Part shown: piece after piece, positions 1-7,308 of the stretch
Numbering within the stretch: the first letter of the stretch is position 1
Layout of the letters: the number at the start of each line of letters is the position of its first letter
Source: an uncultured Bacteroidales bacterium
GTDB lineage: Bacteria > Bacteroidota > Bacteroidia > Bacteroidales > P3
Assembly (NCBI GenBank): GCA_946183915.1
Contig: CAMHDJ010000001.1
Location: 1 to 64,000 of the forward strand
DNA length: 64,000 bases
Reading direction: 5' to 3'
Notes under the pieces: model-generated
What the model was told of the DNA's origin: nothing
Database searches by the model: none
What the model saw: only the letters and a program-made list of their open reading frames with translations
Made by a program: the position numbers and the translations under genes

Positions 1-51
<51 letters not shown>

Positions 52-159
52 AAAAGAGAGTAACTTGAAATGATGTACGACAATATCAAAGTCCATGTTC
101 ACAACGCCTTCTCGGAAGGCCGATGAGATTGTCGGGAAACACAAGCGAAAGAGAATAAT

Positions 160-232
160 GTCTTGGTAGCTCAGCTGGTAGAGCAATTGACTCTTAATCA
201 ATGGGTCCAGGGTTCGAATCCCTGCCAGGACA
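160..232 (+). tRNA. tRNA-Lys (CTT)
   Basis: Complete cloverleaf: acceptor GTCTTGG pairs with CCAGGAC, the anticodon stem is ATTGA/TCAAT, the loop CTCTTAA gives anticodon CTT (Lys, AAG codons), and the T arm is CAGGG/CCCTG with loop TTCGAAT. CCA is not encoded. The 108 nt between this gene and tRNA-Gly hold no recognisable gene, only a short GCCTTCTCGGAAGGC hairpin. Confidence 0.95.
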
Positions 233-240
233 CTAAATCG

Positions 241-314
241 CGGGGTGTAGCGCAGTTGGCTAGCGCGCCACGTTCGGGACGTGGAGGCCGGAAGTTCGAG
301 TCTTCTCACCCCGA
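241..314 (+). tRNA. tRNA-Pro (CGG)
   Basis: Acceptor CGGGGTG pairs with CACCCCG, the anticodon stem is CCACG/CGTGG, and the loop TTCGGGA gives anticodon CGG (Pro, CCG codons). The T loop is TTCGAGT. CCA is not encoded. It lies 8 nt from tRNA-Lys and is probably cut from the same precursor. Confidence 0.95.
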
Positions 315-329
315 CTAACCGCAACAGCC

Positions 330-402
<73 letters not shown>

Positions 403-413
403 CAAAAAACTTA

Positions 414-441
414 GGCAGAACATGGTGTTCTGCCTTTTTTA
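414..441 (+). terminator. Rho-independent terminator of the tRNA cluster
   Basis: Perfect 8-bp stem GGCAGAAC/GTTCTGCC with a 5-nt loop, followed by a T run. It separates the tRNA cluster from the rpsF operon, so the ribosomal genes probably have their own promoter or depend on read-through. Confidence 0.85.
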
Positions 442-473
442 TTGTCAAACAAACAACAAAACAACAAAAACCA

Positions 474-842
474 ATGGTAAAACAGTACGAAACCGTTTTC
501 ATTGCAACTCCCGTTTTGTCTGAAGAACAGATGAAGGAAACGGTAAAGAAGTACGTCGATCTGCTTACCTCCAAGGGTGCCGAGATCGTGTACGAGAACA
601 ATTGGGGCATGCGCAAGCTCGCCTATCCTATCCGTAAGAAGACCACCGGCTTCTACTATCTCATTGAGTTCCGTGCCGAGGGTAGCGTCATCAACGACCT
701 CGAGGTCGCCTACAAGCGCGACGAGCGTCTGCTCCGCTTCCTGACCGTCAGTCTGGACAAGCACGCCGTGGCCTACAACGAGAAGAAGCGCGCCAAGAAG
801 GCCGAGGCCCCTGTCGCCGCCGAAACTCCTGCCGAGGCTTAA
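474..842 (+). CDS. rpsF: 30S ribosomal protein S6
   Basis: Ribosomal protein S6 binds 16S rRNA in the platform of the small subunit as a dimer with S18. The 122-residue product starts with the family's beta strand (YETVFIATP, residues 5-13), carries the [12 protein letters not shown] signature near residues 43-54, and ends in a Lys/Ala/Glu-rich tail typical of S6. The start follows an A-rich leader with no strong Shine-Dalgarno, as is usual in Bacteroidota. The S6-S18-L9 order is the standard one. The leader from the upstream terminator is only about 30 nt, so no S6:S18-binding leader RNA is evident. Confidence 0.97.
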   Translation: MVKQYETVFIATPVLSEEQMKETVKKYVDLLTSKGAEIVYENNWGMRKLAYPIRKKTTGFYYLIEFRAEGSVINDLEVAYKRDERLLRFLTVSLDKHAVAYNEKKRAKKAEAPVAAETPAEA

Positions 843-893
843 GGCATGTAGTAAATGTAGTAATGTAATAACAGAAGTAAAGTAGAAAACACT

Positions 894-1160
894 ATGGCTA
901 ACGATAGCGAAATCAAATACCTGACTCCCATCGCCGTGGAGACTCAGCGCAAGAAATACTGCCGCTTCAAAAAGCTCGGTATTAAATATATTGACTACAA
1001 GGATGCCGACTTCCTGCTGAAGTTCGTCAACGAGCAGGGTAAGATTCTGCCCCGCCGCATCACCGGCACCTCGAACAAGTACCAGAAGAAGGTCTCGCAG
1101 GCCATCAAGCGCGCCCGTCACATCGCCCTGATGCCCTACGTCGCCGATTGTCTCAAATAA
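894..1160 (+). CDS. rpsR: 30S ribosomal protein S18
   Basis: S18 is the small, basic partner of S6 on the 30S platform. The product has 88 residues and shows the family core: KKYCRFKK around residues 20-27, [23 protein letters not shown] in the middle (residues about 42-64), and a basic C-terminus with [12 protein letters not shown]. It lies 51 nt downstream of rpsF and 18 nt before rplI, in one transcription unit. Length and motif order are normal. Confidence 0.97.
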   Translation: MANDSEIKYLTPIAVETQRKKYCRFKKLGIKYIDYKDADFLLKFVNEQGKILPRRITGTSNKYQKKVSQAIKRARHIALMPYVADCLK

Positions 1161-1178
1161 TAATTAGGAGGAAGAAAG

Positions 1179-1622
1179 ATGGAAATCATACTGAAACAGG
1201 ATGTGGCCAACCTCGGCTACAAGGACGATATCGTCAAAGTGAAGAACGGCTATGCCAACAACTACCTCCTTCCCCAGGGCAAGGCTATCATCGCCACCCC
1301 GGTGAACAAGAAAATCCATGCCGAGAACCTGCGCCAGCGTGCCCACAAGGAGGAAGCCCTCCGCAAGAACGCCGAGACCCAGCAGGCCGCCCTCAACGGC
1401 AAGACCGTGAAGCTGATCGTCAAGGTCGGTGAGAACGGACAGCTCTTCGGTGGTATCAACAACATCATGGTTGCCGAGGCCCTCAAGGAGCAGCACAACT
1501 ACGATGTGGACCGCAAGGACATCGTCGTCGAGTCCATCAAGACCGTCGGCAACTACACCGCCAAGGTCAACGTCTACAAGGAGATCAAGGCCGAACTCAA
1601 CCTCGAGGTCGTCGCCGAATAA
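1179..1622 (+). CDS. rplI: 50S ribosomal protein L9
   Basis: L9 binds 23S rRNA at the base of the L1 stalk and influences reading-frame maintenance. The 147-residue product begins with the conserved N-terminal domain (MEIILKQDVANLGYKDD, then VKVKNGYANNYLLPQGKA), which includes the diagnostic GYANNYL(L/I)P motif at residues 24-32. A long connecting helix (about 40-75) and a C-terminal domain with GQLFGGI follow. The start is supported by a clear GGAGG ribosome-binding site at about 1167-1171, one of the few strong ones in the window. It is the last gene of the operon and is followed by a terminator. Confidence 0.97.
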   Translation: MEIILKQDVANLGYKDDIVKVKNGYANNYLLPQGKAIIATPVNKKIHAENLRQRAHKEEALRKNAETQQAALNGKTVKLIVKVGENGQLFGGINNIMVAEALKEQHNYDVDRKDIVVESIKTVGNYTAKVNVYKEIKAELNLEVVAE

Positions 1623-1648
1623 TCGAGAGATAGACAGTCAATCGTCAA

Positions 1649-1680
1649 GCATCCCCGAACCCTTCGGGGATGCTTTTTTT
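1649..1680 (+). terminator. Rho-independent terminator of rpsF-rpsR-rplI
   Basis: GCATCCCCGAA pairs with TTCGGGGATGC around a very short loop, followed by a run of T. The stem starts 26 nt after the rplI stop codon. Confidence 0.9.
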
Positions 1681-1749
1681 ATGCCCTCTGTCAGATTTGG
1701 CCTTCCAAGTGGGTATTATATAGGCATGAACCCCTTAATACCAAACGAC

Positions 1750-3561
1750 ATGAGACACATCATCCCCCTTCTGGCACTCTGCGCGGTGCTGACAATCATT
1801 CCCTCCGCCGCTTCGGCGCAATACTATGAAGTGGACGGCATCGCCTATGGCATCACCTCGCCGACGGAACACACCGTCGAAGTGTTGCCCCTCTATTACG
1901 TGCAGGAGCAGCAGGCCAGCCGCTACAGCGGCGCTATCGCCATTCCGCCGACGGTCGTGTTGGATGGCACCGCCTACACCGTGACGGCCCTGGCCGAGTC
2001 GGCCTTCGAGAGTTGCACCACCGTCACCGCCCTCACCCTGCCGCCCACCATCCGCCGCATCGGCGCCTACTGCTTCTACAACTGCACCTTCACCGCCCTG
2101 CAGCTGCCCGACTCGCTGCGCCGCATCGACGACCACGCCTTCCTCTACTCCAGCGTCGCATCGCTGCACTTCCCGGCCTGCTTCGAGGAGTACGGCGAAT
2201 GTGCCTTCTGGGCCAGGAACCTGACCGCCATCACCGTCGACGAGACCAACCCCCGCTACCGCTCCATCGGCGGGTGGCTCTACAGCCGCGACAGCCTGAC
2301 GCTCTGCCTCGTGCCCGACGGGACGACGGGTGCCGTCAGCGTGCCGCCGTATGTGCGCCACCTGGGGCCGATGGCCTTCGGCTTCTGCAGCCGCATCACC
2401 GCTGTCTCGCTCCCCGAGGGGCTGGCCTCCATCGGCGACTTCGCCTTCAACTGCTGCTCGGCGGTCGACGGCATCGTCATCCCCGCCACGGTGACACACA
2501 TCGGCATCTGCCCCTTCTCCTACTGCCCGCAGATGAACAACCTCTCGATTTCCCTGGGCAACAGCCATTATGTGATGGAGGGTTTGATGCTCTATAGCAG
2601 CGACTTTGACACGCTCGTTTCGTGCCACAAGTCGGGCGCCACCGTCACACTGAACCCCAATGTGAAGGTCCTCGGCGGTTTCGAGAACAACACCTGGGTG
2701 CGGAATATCAGTATCCCCGACGGGGTGACCGACATCCTCGACAACTGCTTCAACGGCTGCCAGTTCACCACCATCGCCCTGCCGCCCCACATGCGCTCCA
2801 TCGGCCGAAAGGCCTTCTCCGAAAACGACCGCCTCTCCAGCGTCACCATGCCGCAGACGCTGCTCTCGATGGGACAGGGAGCCTTCGAACAATGCTTTTC
2901 GCTCACCGCCATCGCGATCCCCGACTCGCTGCGCGTCATCCCCAAGGAGGCCTTCAACTCGTGCATCAAGCTCAGCTCCATCACCTGGGGCAATGCCGTC
3001 GAGGAGATCGGCGACTATGCCTTCTGGGCGCTGTCGCAGATGAGCAGCACCCACGTCACCACCCTCGACCTCCCGGCGACCCTGAGGCGAATCGGCGAGG
3101 CCGCCTTCGGCGCCTGCAACAACAGCCTGCGCGAGGTCCACTTCTACGGCCCCCTCGACACGATGGGCAGCTATGTCTTCTCCGGTGCCAACCTCGCCAA
3201 CCTCCGCTTCGCCGCAGGCCTCCCGCCCGCCGTCGTCGGCGAAGGGCCCCTCGAGCAGATAGGCAGCCTCGAGCGTATCTACATTCCTTGCGGCTATCTG
3301 TCGGAGTGGTCGGAGCATCTCTACTGGGGCCGCTATGCCGACAAGATGATCGAGGATTGCGGTAGCATCGACGATGCGGAGGCCGACGGCCTGAAGGTCT
3401 ACACCCACGACGGCCGCATCGTCGTCGAGGGCGCCGAGGGCGAGACCGTGCTGCTCTTCGACGCCGCCGGCCGCAGCGTGCGCAACGAGGGGCTCTCCGC
3501 GGGCCTCTACCTGGTCAAGGTCGGCAGCCGGCCGGCGCGCAAGGTGGTGGTGGCGCGGTAG
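1750..3561 (+). CDS. BspA-like leucine-rich-repeat protein, T9SS type A cargo
   Basis: Probable surface or secreted protein of 603 residues. The chosen ATG gives a typical signal peptide (MRHIIPLLALCAVLTII, cut after SAASA); another in-frame ATG lies at 1726. From about residue 45 onward the sequence is a ladder of BspA/TpLRR-type repeats with the recurrent pattern I..AF..C..L..I.LP..L..IG, broken by an insert around residues 135-160. The last 75 residues form a beta-rich module ending in AGLYLVKVGSRPARKVVVAR, typical of T9SS type A sorting domains, so export by the T9SS encoded at 33.5-41.7 kb is inferred. BspA-like proteins often mediate adhesion; the ligand cannot be read from the sequence. 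Confidence 0.85.
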   Translation: MRHIIPLLALCAVLTIIPSAASAQYYEVDGIAYGITSPTEHTVEVLPLYYVQEQQASRYSGAIAIPPTVVLDGTAYTVTALAESAFESCTTVTALTLPPTIRRIGAYCFYNCTFTALQLPDSLRRIDDHAFLYSSVASLHFPACFEEYGECAFWARNLTAITVDETNPRYRSIGGWLYSRDSLTLCLVPDGTTGAVSVPPYVRHLGPMAFGFCSRITAVSLPEGLASIGDFAFNCCSAVDGIVIPATVTHIGICPFSYCPQMNNLSISLGNSHYVMEGLMLYSSDFDTLVSCHKSGATVTLNPNVKVLGGFENNTWVRNISIPDGVTDILDNCFNGCQFTTIALPPHMRSIGRKAFSENDRLSSVTMPQTLLSMGQGAFEQCFSLTAIAIPDSLRVIPKEAFNSCIKLSSITWGNAVEEIGDYAFWALSQMSSTHVTTLDLPATLRRIGEAAFGACNNSLREVHFYGPLDTMGSYVFSGANLANLRFAAGLPPAVVGEGPLEQIGSLERIYIPCGYLSEWSEHLYWGRYADKMIEDCGSIDDAEADGLKVYTHDGRIVVEGAEGETVLLFDAAGRSVRNEGLSAGLYLVKVGSRPARKVVVAR

Positions 3562-3572
3562 AAAAACGTCTT

Positions 3573-3656
3573 CCGGCAGGCACCCGGCAGGCATCCTCCA
3601 GGCATCAACTAGGCATCCCCTCTGCATCATCTCTGCATGCAAGCCAAGGGGATGCC
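3573..3656. repeat. 11-nt-period degenerate tandem array with inverted end (element 1)
   Basis: Six consecutive 11-mers run from 3573 to 3638: CCGGCAGGCAC, CCGGCAGGCAT, CCTCCAGGCAT, CAACTAGGCAT, CCCCTCTGCAT, CATCTCTGCAT. The array then turns at the palindrome TGCATGCA into an inverted part ending GGGGATGCC (3648-3656), the complement of GGCATCCCC at 3612-3620. It lies just 3' of the BspA-like gene and 195 nt before blaI. No T run follows, so it is not an ordinary terminator. The remainder of the gap to 3850 shows nothing else recognisable. Confidence 0.8.
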
Positions 3657-3850
3657 TTGTATATGGCTGGTAAACAGCTGTTTTGTGCTTCCTTGTAAAG
3701 GCGAAGTGTCCGGATGTCGACTTTGGCACCGCGAAGGGTGGTGTTAAAAAAGTTGCATTTTTAACAATTTTTATGATATCGGGCTGCAATATAAACCTAC
3801 GCTCGTCGTTTCTTAACTAGAAAAATAATTATAAAACATATTGTATAGTT

Positions 3851-4225
3851 ATGAAACAAGACGAACAGAAAGAGTTGACCAAGGCCGAGGAGCAGGTGAT
3901 GCAGGCGGTGTGGAAAGTGGGCCAAGGGTTTGCCAACGAGGTGGTTGCGGCGGTCGAGGCCGACGTGGCCTACAATACGGTGCTCACCGTGGTGCGCACG
4001 CTGGAGCAGAAGGGCTACGTGGGGCACGAGACCTTCAACCGCGCCAACCGCTACTATCCGCTCGTCACGCGCGAGGAGTACATGCAGCGCGTGCTGGGCG
4101 GCATCGCCAGCCGCTTCTTCGGCTCCTCGCCGCGGGCGCTGGTCAGCTTCCTGGTGGACAAGAAGGAGGTGTCGCTCGAGGACCTCGAGGCCATCACCAA
4201 GGGAATTGAGAATCGAGAATCTTGA
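3851..4225 (+). CDS. BlaI/MecI/CopY-family transcriptional regulator
   Basis: Winged-helix repressor of 124 residues. The N-terminal part (LTKAEEQVMQAVWKVGQG, residues 9-26, then VAYNTVLTVVRTLEQKGYV) is the BlaI/MecI DNA-binding domain. The C-terminal part (RVLGGIASRFFGSSPRALVSFLV) is the helical dimerisation and cleavage region. In the known systems the partner M56 metalloprotease destroys the repressor on a signal. Here the partner gene follows at once: its ATG lies 11 nt after this stop. The target genes are not known; this family also controls non-beta-lactam regulons, and no beta-lactamase is nearby. Confidence 0.9.
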   Translation: MKQDEQKELTKAEEQVMQAVWKVGQGFANEVVAAVEADVAYNTVLTVVRTLEQKGYVGHETFNRANRYYPLVTREEYMQRVLGGIASRFFGSSPRALVSFLVDKKEVSLEDLEAITKGIENRES

Positions 4226-4236
4226 ACTTTGAATAT

Positions 4237-5841
4237 ATGATGCACTGGGTTCTTTTCTCTGTGGTGGCGGCGGGGCTCTTCTGGGGCCTCTACCGGCTGC
4301 TGTTGCGGCGCGACGGGTGGCTGCAGCTCTCGCGCTTCTATTTGATCATTTCGTTGGTGTTCAGTTTGGTATACCCGCTGGTGCCGCTGCCGGAGCTGTC
4401 GCTGCCGCTGCCGGAGCGGATGGGCCTGTCGGCCGCCGGGGTGGGGGTGGGCGGTGTTCTGCCCGCCGTCGATGTGGCTGACGCCTCGCGGCCGGCTGCG
4501 GACGCGGCACACCGCGTCCCTACCATAGTATACCTGGTGGGTGTGGCGTTGTCCTTGGCGGTGCTGGCGGTGCAGCTGGCGCGGACGCTCCGGATGATGC
4601 GCCGGGGCAGCGGTGGGCCCTTCTCGTTCTTCCGCCGCATCGTGCTGCCCGAAGGGGACTATGACGACGGCGAGCGGCAATGCATCTTGGTCCACGAGCG
4701 CGAGCATGTGCGGCTGCACCATACGGAGGATGTGCTCCTGATGCGCCTGCTGTGCTGCGCCGCCTGGTTCAACCCCTTCGCGTGGCTGATGCTCGGCGAG
4801 CTGCGGGCCGTCCACGAGCGGCAGGCCGACGCGGCCGTGCTGTCGCGTTGCGCCAAGGAGGACTATCTGCGCCTGCTCTACCGGCAGGCCACTGGATTCG
4901 GATATGGCCATATCACCCATAATTTCAACAGTATTAACCTTAAAAACCGTATTGTTATGATGAACAAAACGAAGACGCGCTTCGGTGCGTGGAAGCCGCT
5001 GGCGGCCCTGCCGCTGGTGGTGGTATTGATGATGGTGGGCTGCCGGACGGCCAATGCCGAGCCTGCCGGGGTGCAGACGGGCGAAGGCCTGCTGACCGTG
5101 ACCTATCACCGCACCGGAGGCAAGCCGCTCCCGTTCGGTGGCATAGGCTACAACAGCATCCACAGCCAGTGGAACCCGACGCTGCAAGAAGTGCGGGTGG
5201 ACTGCAAAGGCGAGGGGGCCGAGCACAGCTACGGCGCTTGGGAGATCGACCCGCTCCCGACTTCGCGAGGCTTGGTCGATGGCAAGGTGTTGAGCCGCAA
5301 TGAGAAGAAAGTCATCCAGGCCGTCGACCGCGAGCTGCGGCGAGGACACTCCAGCGGCACCCTTGACCGCACCACCACTGTGAAGACCGACAACGGCGAT
5401 GTCACCCTGTGCTTCGCCGCCGCCTGGCAGGACGGGAACCGACAAGGCGATGCCGTCATCAAACTGTGGGTGGTCGAGGTGGACGCTGTGGAGGAGCCTG
5501 TGCAGACAGTCATGGGTCAGTCGGACGAGGTGTACGTGGTGGTCAAGGAGGTGCCCGAGTACCCAGGCGGCACGGAGGCCATGTACAAGTTCCTGAGGGA
5601 TAACATCCACTATCCCGAGAAGGCCAAGGAAGAAGGCATCGAGGGCAGGGTGTACGTGTCCTTCGTGGTGGAGGCCGACGGACGCCTCTCCGACATCAAG
5701 GTGCTGCGCGGCATCGGCGGCGGCTGCGACGAGGAGGCCGTGCGGGTGGTCGAGGCTATGCCCAAGTGGAAGCCCGGCCGCGCCCATGGCAAGGCTGTCC
5801 GCGTGCAATACCACCTTCCGATCGTCTTCAAGCTGTCATGA
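4237..5841 (+). CDS. M56 (BlaR1/MecR1-type) membrane metallopeptidase with C-terminal TonB domain
   Basis: Probable membrane sensor-protease of 534 residues. N-terminal membrane helices lie at about residues 5-20, 34-50 and 97-117. The zinc motif HEREH sits at residues 153-157 and is followed by the helix with the expected third ligand (ELRAVHERQAD). Another hydrophobic stretch at about 250-267 leads into a periplasmic region. The last 90 residues (YPGGTEAMYKFLRDNIHYP to the end) are a TonB C-terminal domain, a fusion common in Bacteroidota M56 proteins. It pairs with the BlaI-like gene upstream and overlaps the next gene by ATGA. The ATG at 4237 is preferred over an in-frame TTG at 4222 or ATG at 4240. 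Confidence 0.85.
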   Translation: MMHWVLFSVVAAGLFWGLYRLLLRRDGWLQLSRFYLIISLVFSLVYPLVPLPELSLPLPERMGLSAAGVGVGGVLPAVDVADASRPAADAAHRVPTIVYLVGVALSLAVLAVQLARTLRMMRRGSGGPFSFFRRIVLPEGDYDDGERQCILVHEREHVRLHHTEDVLLMRLLCCAAWFNPFAWLMLGELRAVHERQADAAVLSRCAKEDYLRLLYRQATGFGYGHITHNFNSINLKNRIVMMNKTKTRFGAWKPLAALPLVVVLMMVGCRTANAEPAGVQTGEGLLTVTYHRTGGKPLPFGGIGYNSIHSQWNPTLQEVRVDCKGEGAEHSYGAWEIDPLPTSRGLVDGKVLSRNEKKVIQAVDRELRRGHSSGTLDRTTTVKTDNGDVTLCFAAAWQDGNRQGDAVIKLWVVEVDAVEEPVQTVMGQSDEVYVVVKEVPEYPGGTEAMYKFLRDNIHYPEKAKEEGIEGRVYVSFVVEADGRLSDIKVLRGIGGGCDEEAVRVVEAMPKWKPGRAHGKAVRVQYHLPIVFKLS

Positions 5842-6539
5842 GACGGTTGCTGCTCAGCCTCGCTGCCACCCTGCTGCTGACCGCCTGCGCGGCCACGCGG
5901 CAGGGTGGGGGCGAGGCCGCCTGCGACTGCCGCCGGGCGGTCAGCGTGCCGGACAAGGCCTTCCGCGACTTGCTGCTGGAGAAAGGCTATGCCGCCAAGG
6001 CCGGCGGCCACCGCCTGCGCCCCACGCCCGAGGGGTGCGCCCTGACGGTGCTGGAGTGCTACGGCAAGGATATTCGCAGTCTGCGCGGCATCGAGATGTT
6101 CCCCCAGTTGGAGGAGGTGGTCTGCAGCGACAACCCGCTGGCGGAGCTGGACCTCAACGGCCTCCCCAACCTGCGGCGCCTCTATGGCCTCAACCTGCCG
6201 CTGGAGCGTGTGGCCCTTGACAGCTGCCGCCACCTGCGGGACTTGCAACTGAGCTACACGCGGCTATCGCAGTTCGACCTGCGTCCCTTCGCCGAGTTGG
6301 AGTCGCTCTTGCTAATCTTCAGTCCGTTGACGGAGCTCGACCTCTCGCCGTGCCCACGGTTGGAGACGCTCTACATCCGCGGCACGCAGATCCGTAGGCT
6401 CGACCTGCTGGACAACCCCGTTTTCTCCCGGCTCCACGCCCTCGACACACCGCTGGAGACCATCGTGGTCACGCAGGCCCAGTACGATGGCGACCTCAAG
6501 GTGTCGTGTGCCGACACGGTGCGGATCGAAGTGCGCTAA
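5838..6539 (+). CDS. Leucine-rich-repeat lipoprotein
   Basis: Predicted lipoprotein of 233 residues. The N-terminus MRRLLLSLAATLLLTAC has a lipobox with the modified cysteine at residue 17. After a spacer, from about residue 75 there are five or six internalin-like leucine-rich repeats (patterns such as PLAELDLNGLPNLRRLYGLN and PLTELDLSPCPRLETLYI). Its ATG overlaps the stop of the M56-TonB gene (ATGA), so the two are probably translationally coupled and the protein may work with that sensor system. No specific function can be assigned. Confidence 0.75.
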   Translation: MRRLLLSLAATLLLTACAATRQGGGEAACDCRRAVSVPDKAFRDLLLEKGYAAKAGGHRLRPTPEGCALTVLECYGKDIRSLRGIEMFPQLEEVVCSDNPLAELDLNGLPNLRRLYGLNLPLERVALDSCRHLRDLQLSYTRLSQFDLRPFAELESLLLIFSPLTELDLSPCPRLETLYIRGTQIRRLDLLDNPVFSRLHALDTPLETIVVTQAQYDGDLKVSCADTVRIEVR

Positions 6540-6544
6540 AACGG

Positions 6545-7156
6545 TCAGTCGCTGTAGGCCGTCAGGATGGGGGCTGCGCCGTCGACGATGAGTTGCTGCG
6601 GCAGGTTGATCTTCTTCACCTTGGGCGGAATGCCGATGCGGATGCCGCCGGTGGCGGTGGTGTAGGTGGCGGTAGTGCGCGGGTCGTAGGGCAGCTGTCG
6701 GGCCAGGGTGGCCCAGTCGGTGCGGGCGCCGTAGCCGAGGTTGAAAGTGAGGGCTATATTGTCCGACACATAGTAGCGCAGGCCTAGGTTCAGTTCTGCG
6801 CTGATTTTCATGGGATTGTTCTTGCCGGTCGTCAGCCGCAGGTGCTCCAGCGCGAAGCCGGTGGCCACGCCGCCGTAGAGTTCGAGCCGCGGGGCGATCT
6901 GTTGGTTGTATTGCACCATCAGCGAGAGGTCGCGCTGCGGTTCGCACTCGTGGAGGGGCGAAAGGGTGCTGCGGTAGCGCAGGCCGACGCCGAGGTGGCC
7001 GCTGCGCAGGCCGAGGGTGGTGCTGTAGAAGGGGAGGGTGGTGCCGCGACTGCTGAGGAGGCCGGCTTCCACGTCGGTGACAAATCGTAGGTCTGTGCTT
7101 TGGGCGCTGACGGCCATGGTGGTCAGCGCTGCGATGAGGATGAGTATCTTCTTCAT
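6545..7156 (-). CDS. Small outer-membrane beta-barrel protein
   Basis: A 203-residue protein with a signal peptide (MKKILILIAALTTMAVSAQ). The mature part is a series of alternating-pattern strands (for example HLGVGLRYRSTLSP, ISAELNLGLRYYV, IALTFNLGYGAR) like the 8-stranded barrels of Bacteroidota outer membranes. The C-terminus is a short Pro/Ile/Asp-containing tail rather than an aromatic-ending strand. It is convergent with the LRR lipoprotein gene (5 nt between stops) and divergent from the TonB-like gene. Function unknown. Confidence 0.65.
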   Translation of the reverse strand: MKKILILIAALTTMAVSAQSTDLRFVTDVEAGLLSSRGTTLPFYSTTLGLRSGHLGVGLRYRSTLSPLHECEPQRDLSLMVQYNQQIAPRLELYGGVATGFALEHLRLTTGKNNPMKISAELNLGLRYYVSDNIALTFNLGYGARTDWATLARQLPYDPRTTATYTTATGGIRIGIPPKVKKINLPQQLIVDGAAPILTAYSD

Positions 7157-7308
7157 TTTCTCGAACGTTTGTTTACATCTGGTAGTCGCTTTCTGGTGTA
7201 AAATCTTACACGGAGAGGTTGTTTTTTTTGCAAGTTTTTCCCGGTGGGTAATACTAAATAATGTTAAAATGCGTTATTTGAACATTTATACAAGCAATAC
7301 GATACAAG

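Noticed and set aside
3573-3656. Tandem 11-mers considered as a CRISPR-like array.
   Set aside because: Units are contiguous without spacers, too short and degenerate, and no cas gene is present.
1735-3789. 684-codon minus-strand frame opposite the BspA-like gene.
   Set aside because: No recognisable domain; the plus strand has a signal peptide, LRR repeats and a sorting domain.
3851-5841. Beta-lactam resistance operon suggested by BlaI and M56 genes.
   Set aside because: No beta-lactamase or altered penicillin-binding protein nearby; these regulators serve many other signals in Bacteroidota.
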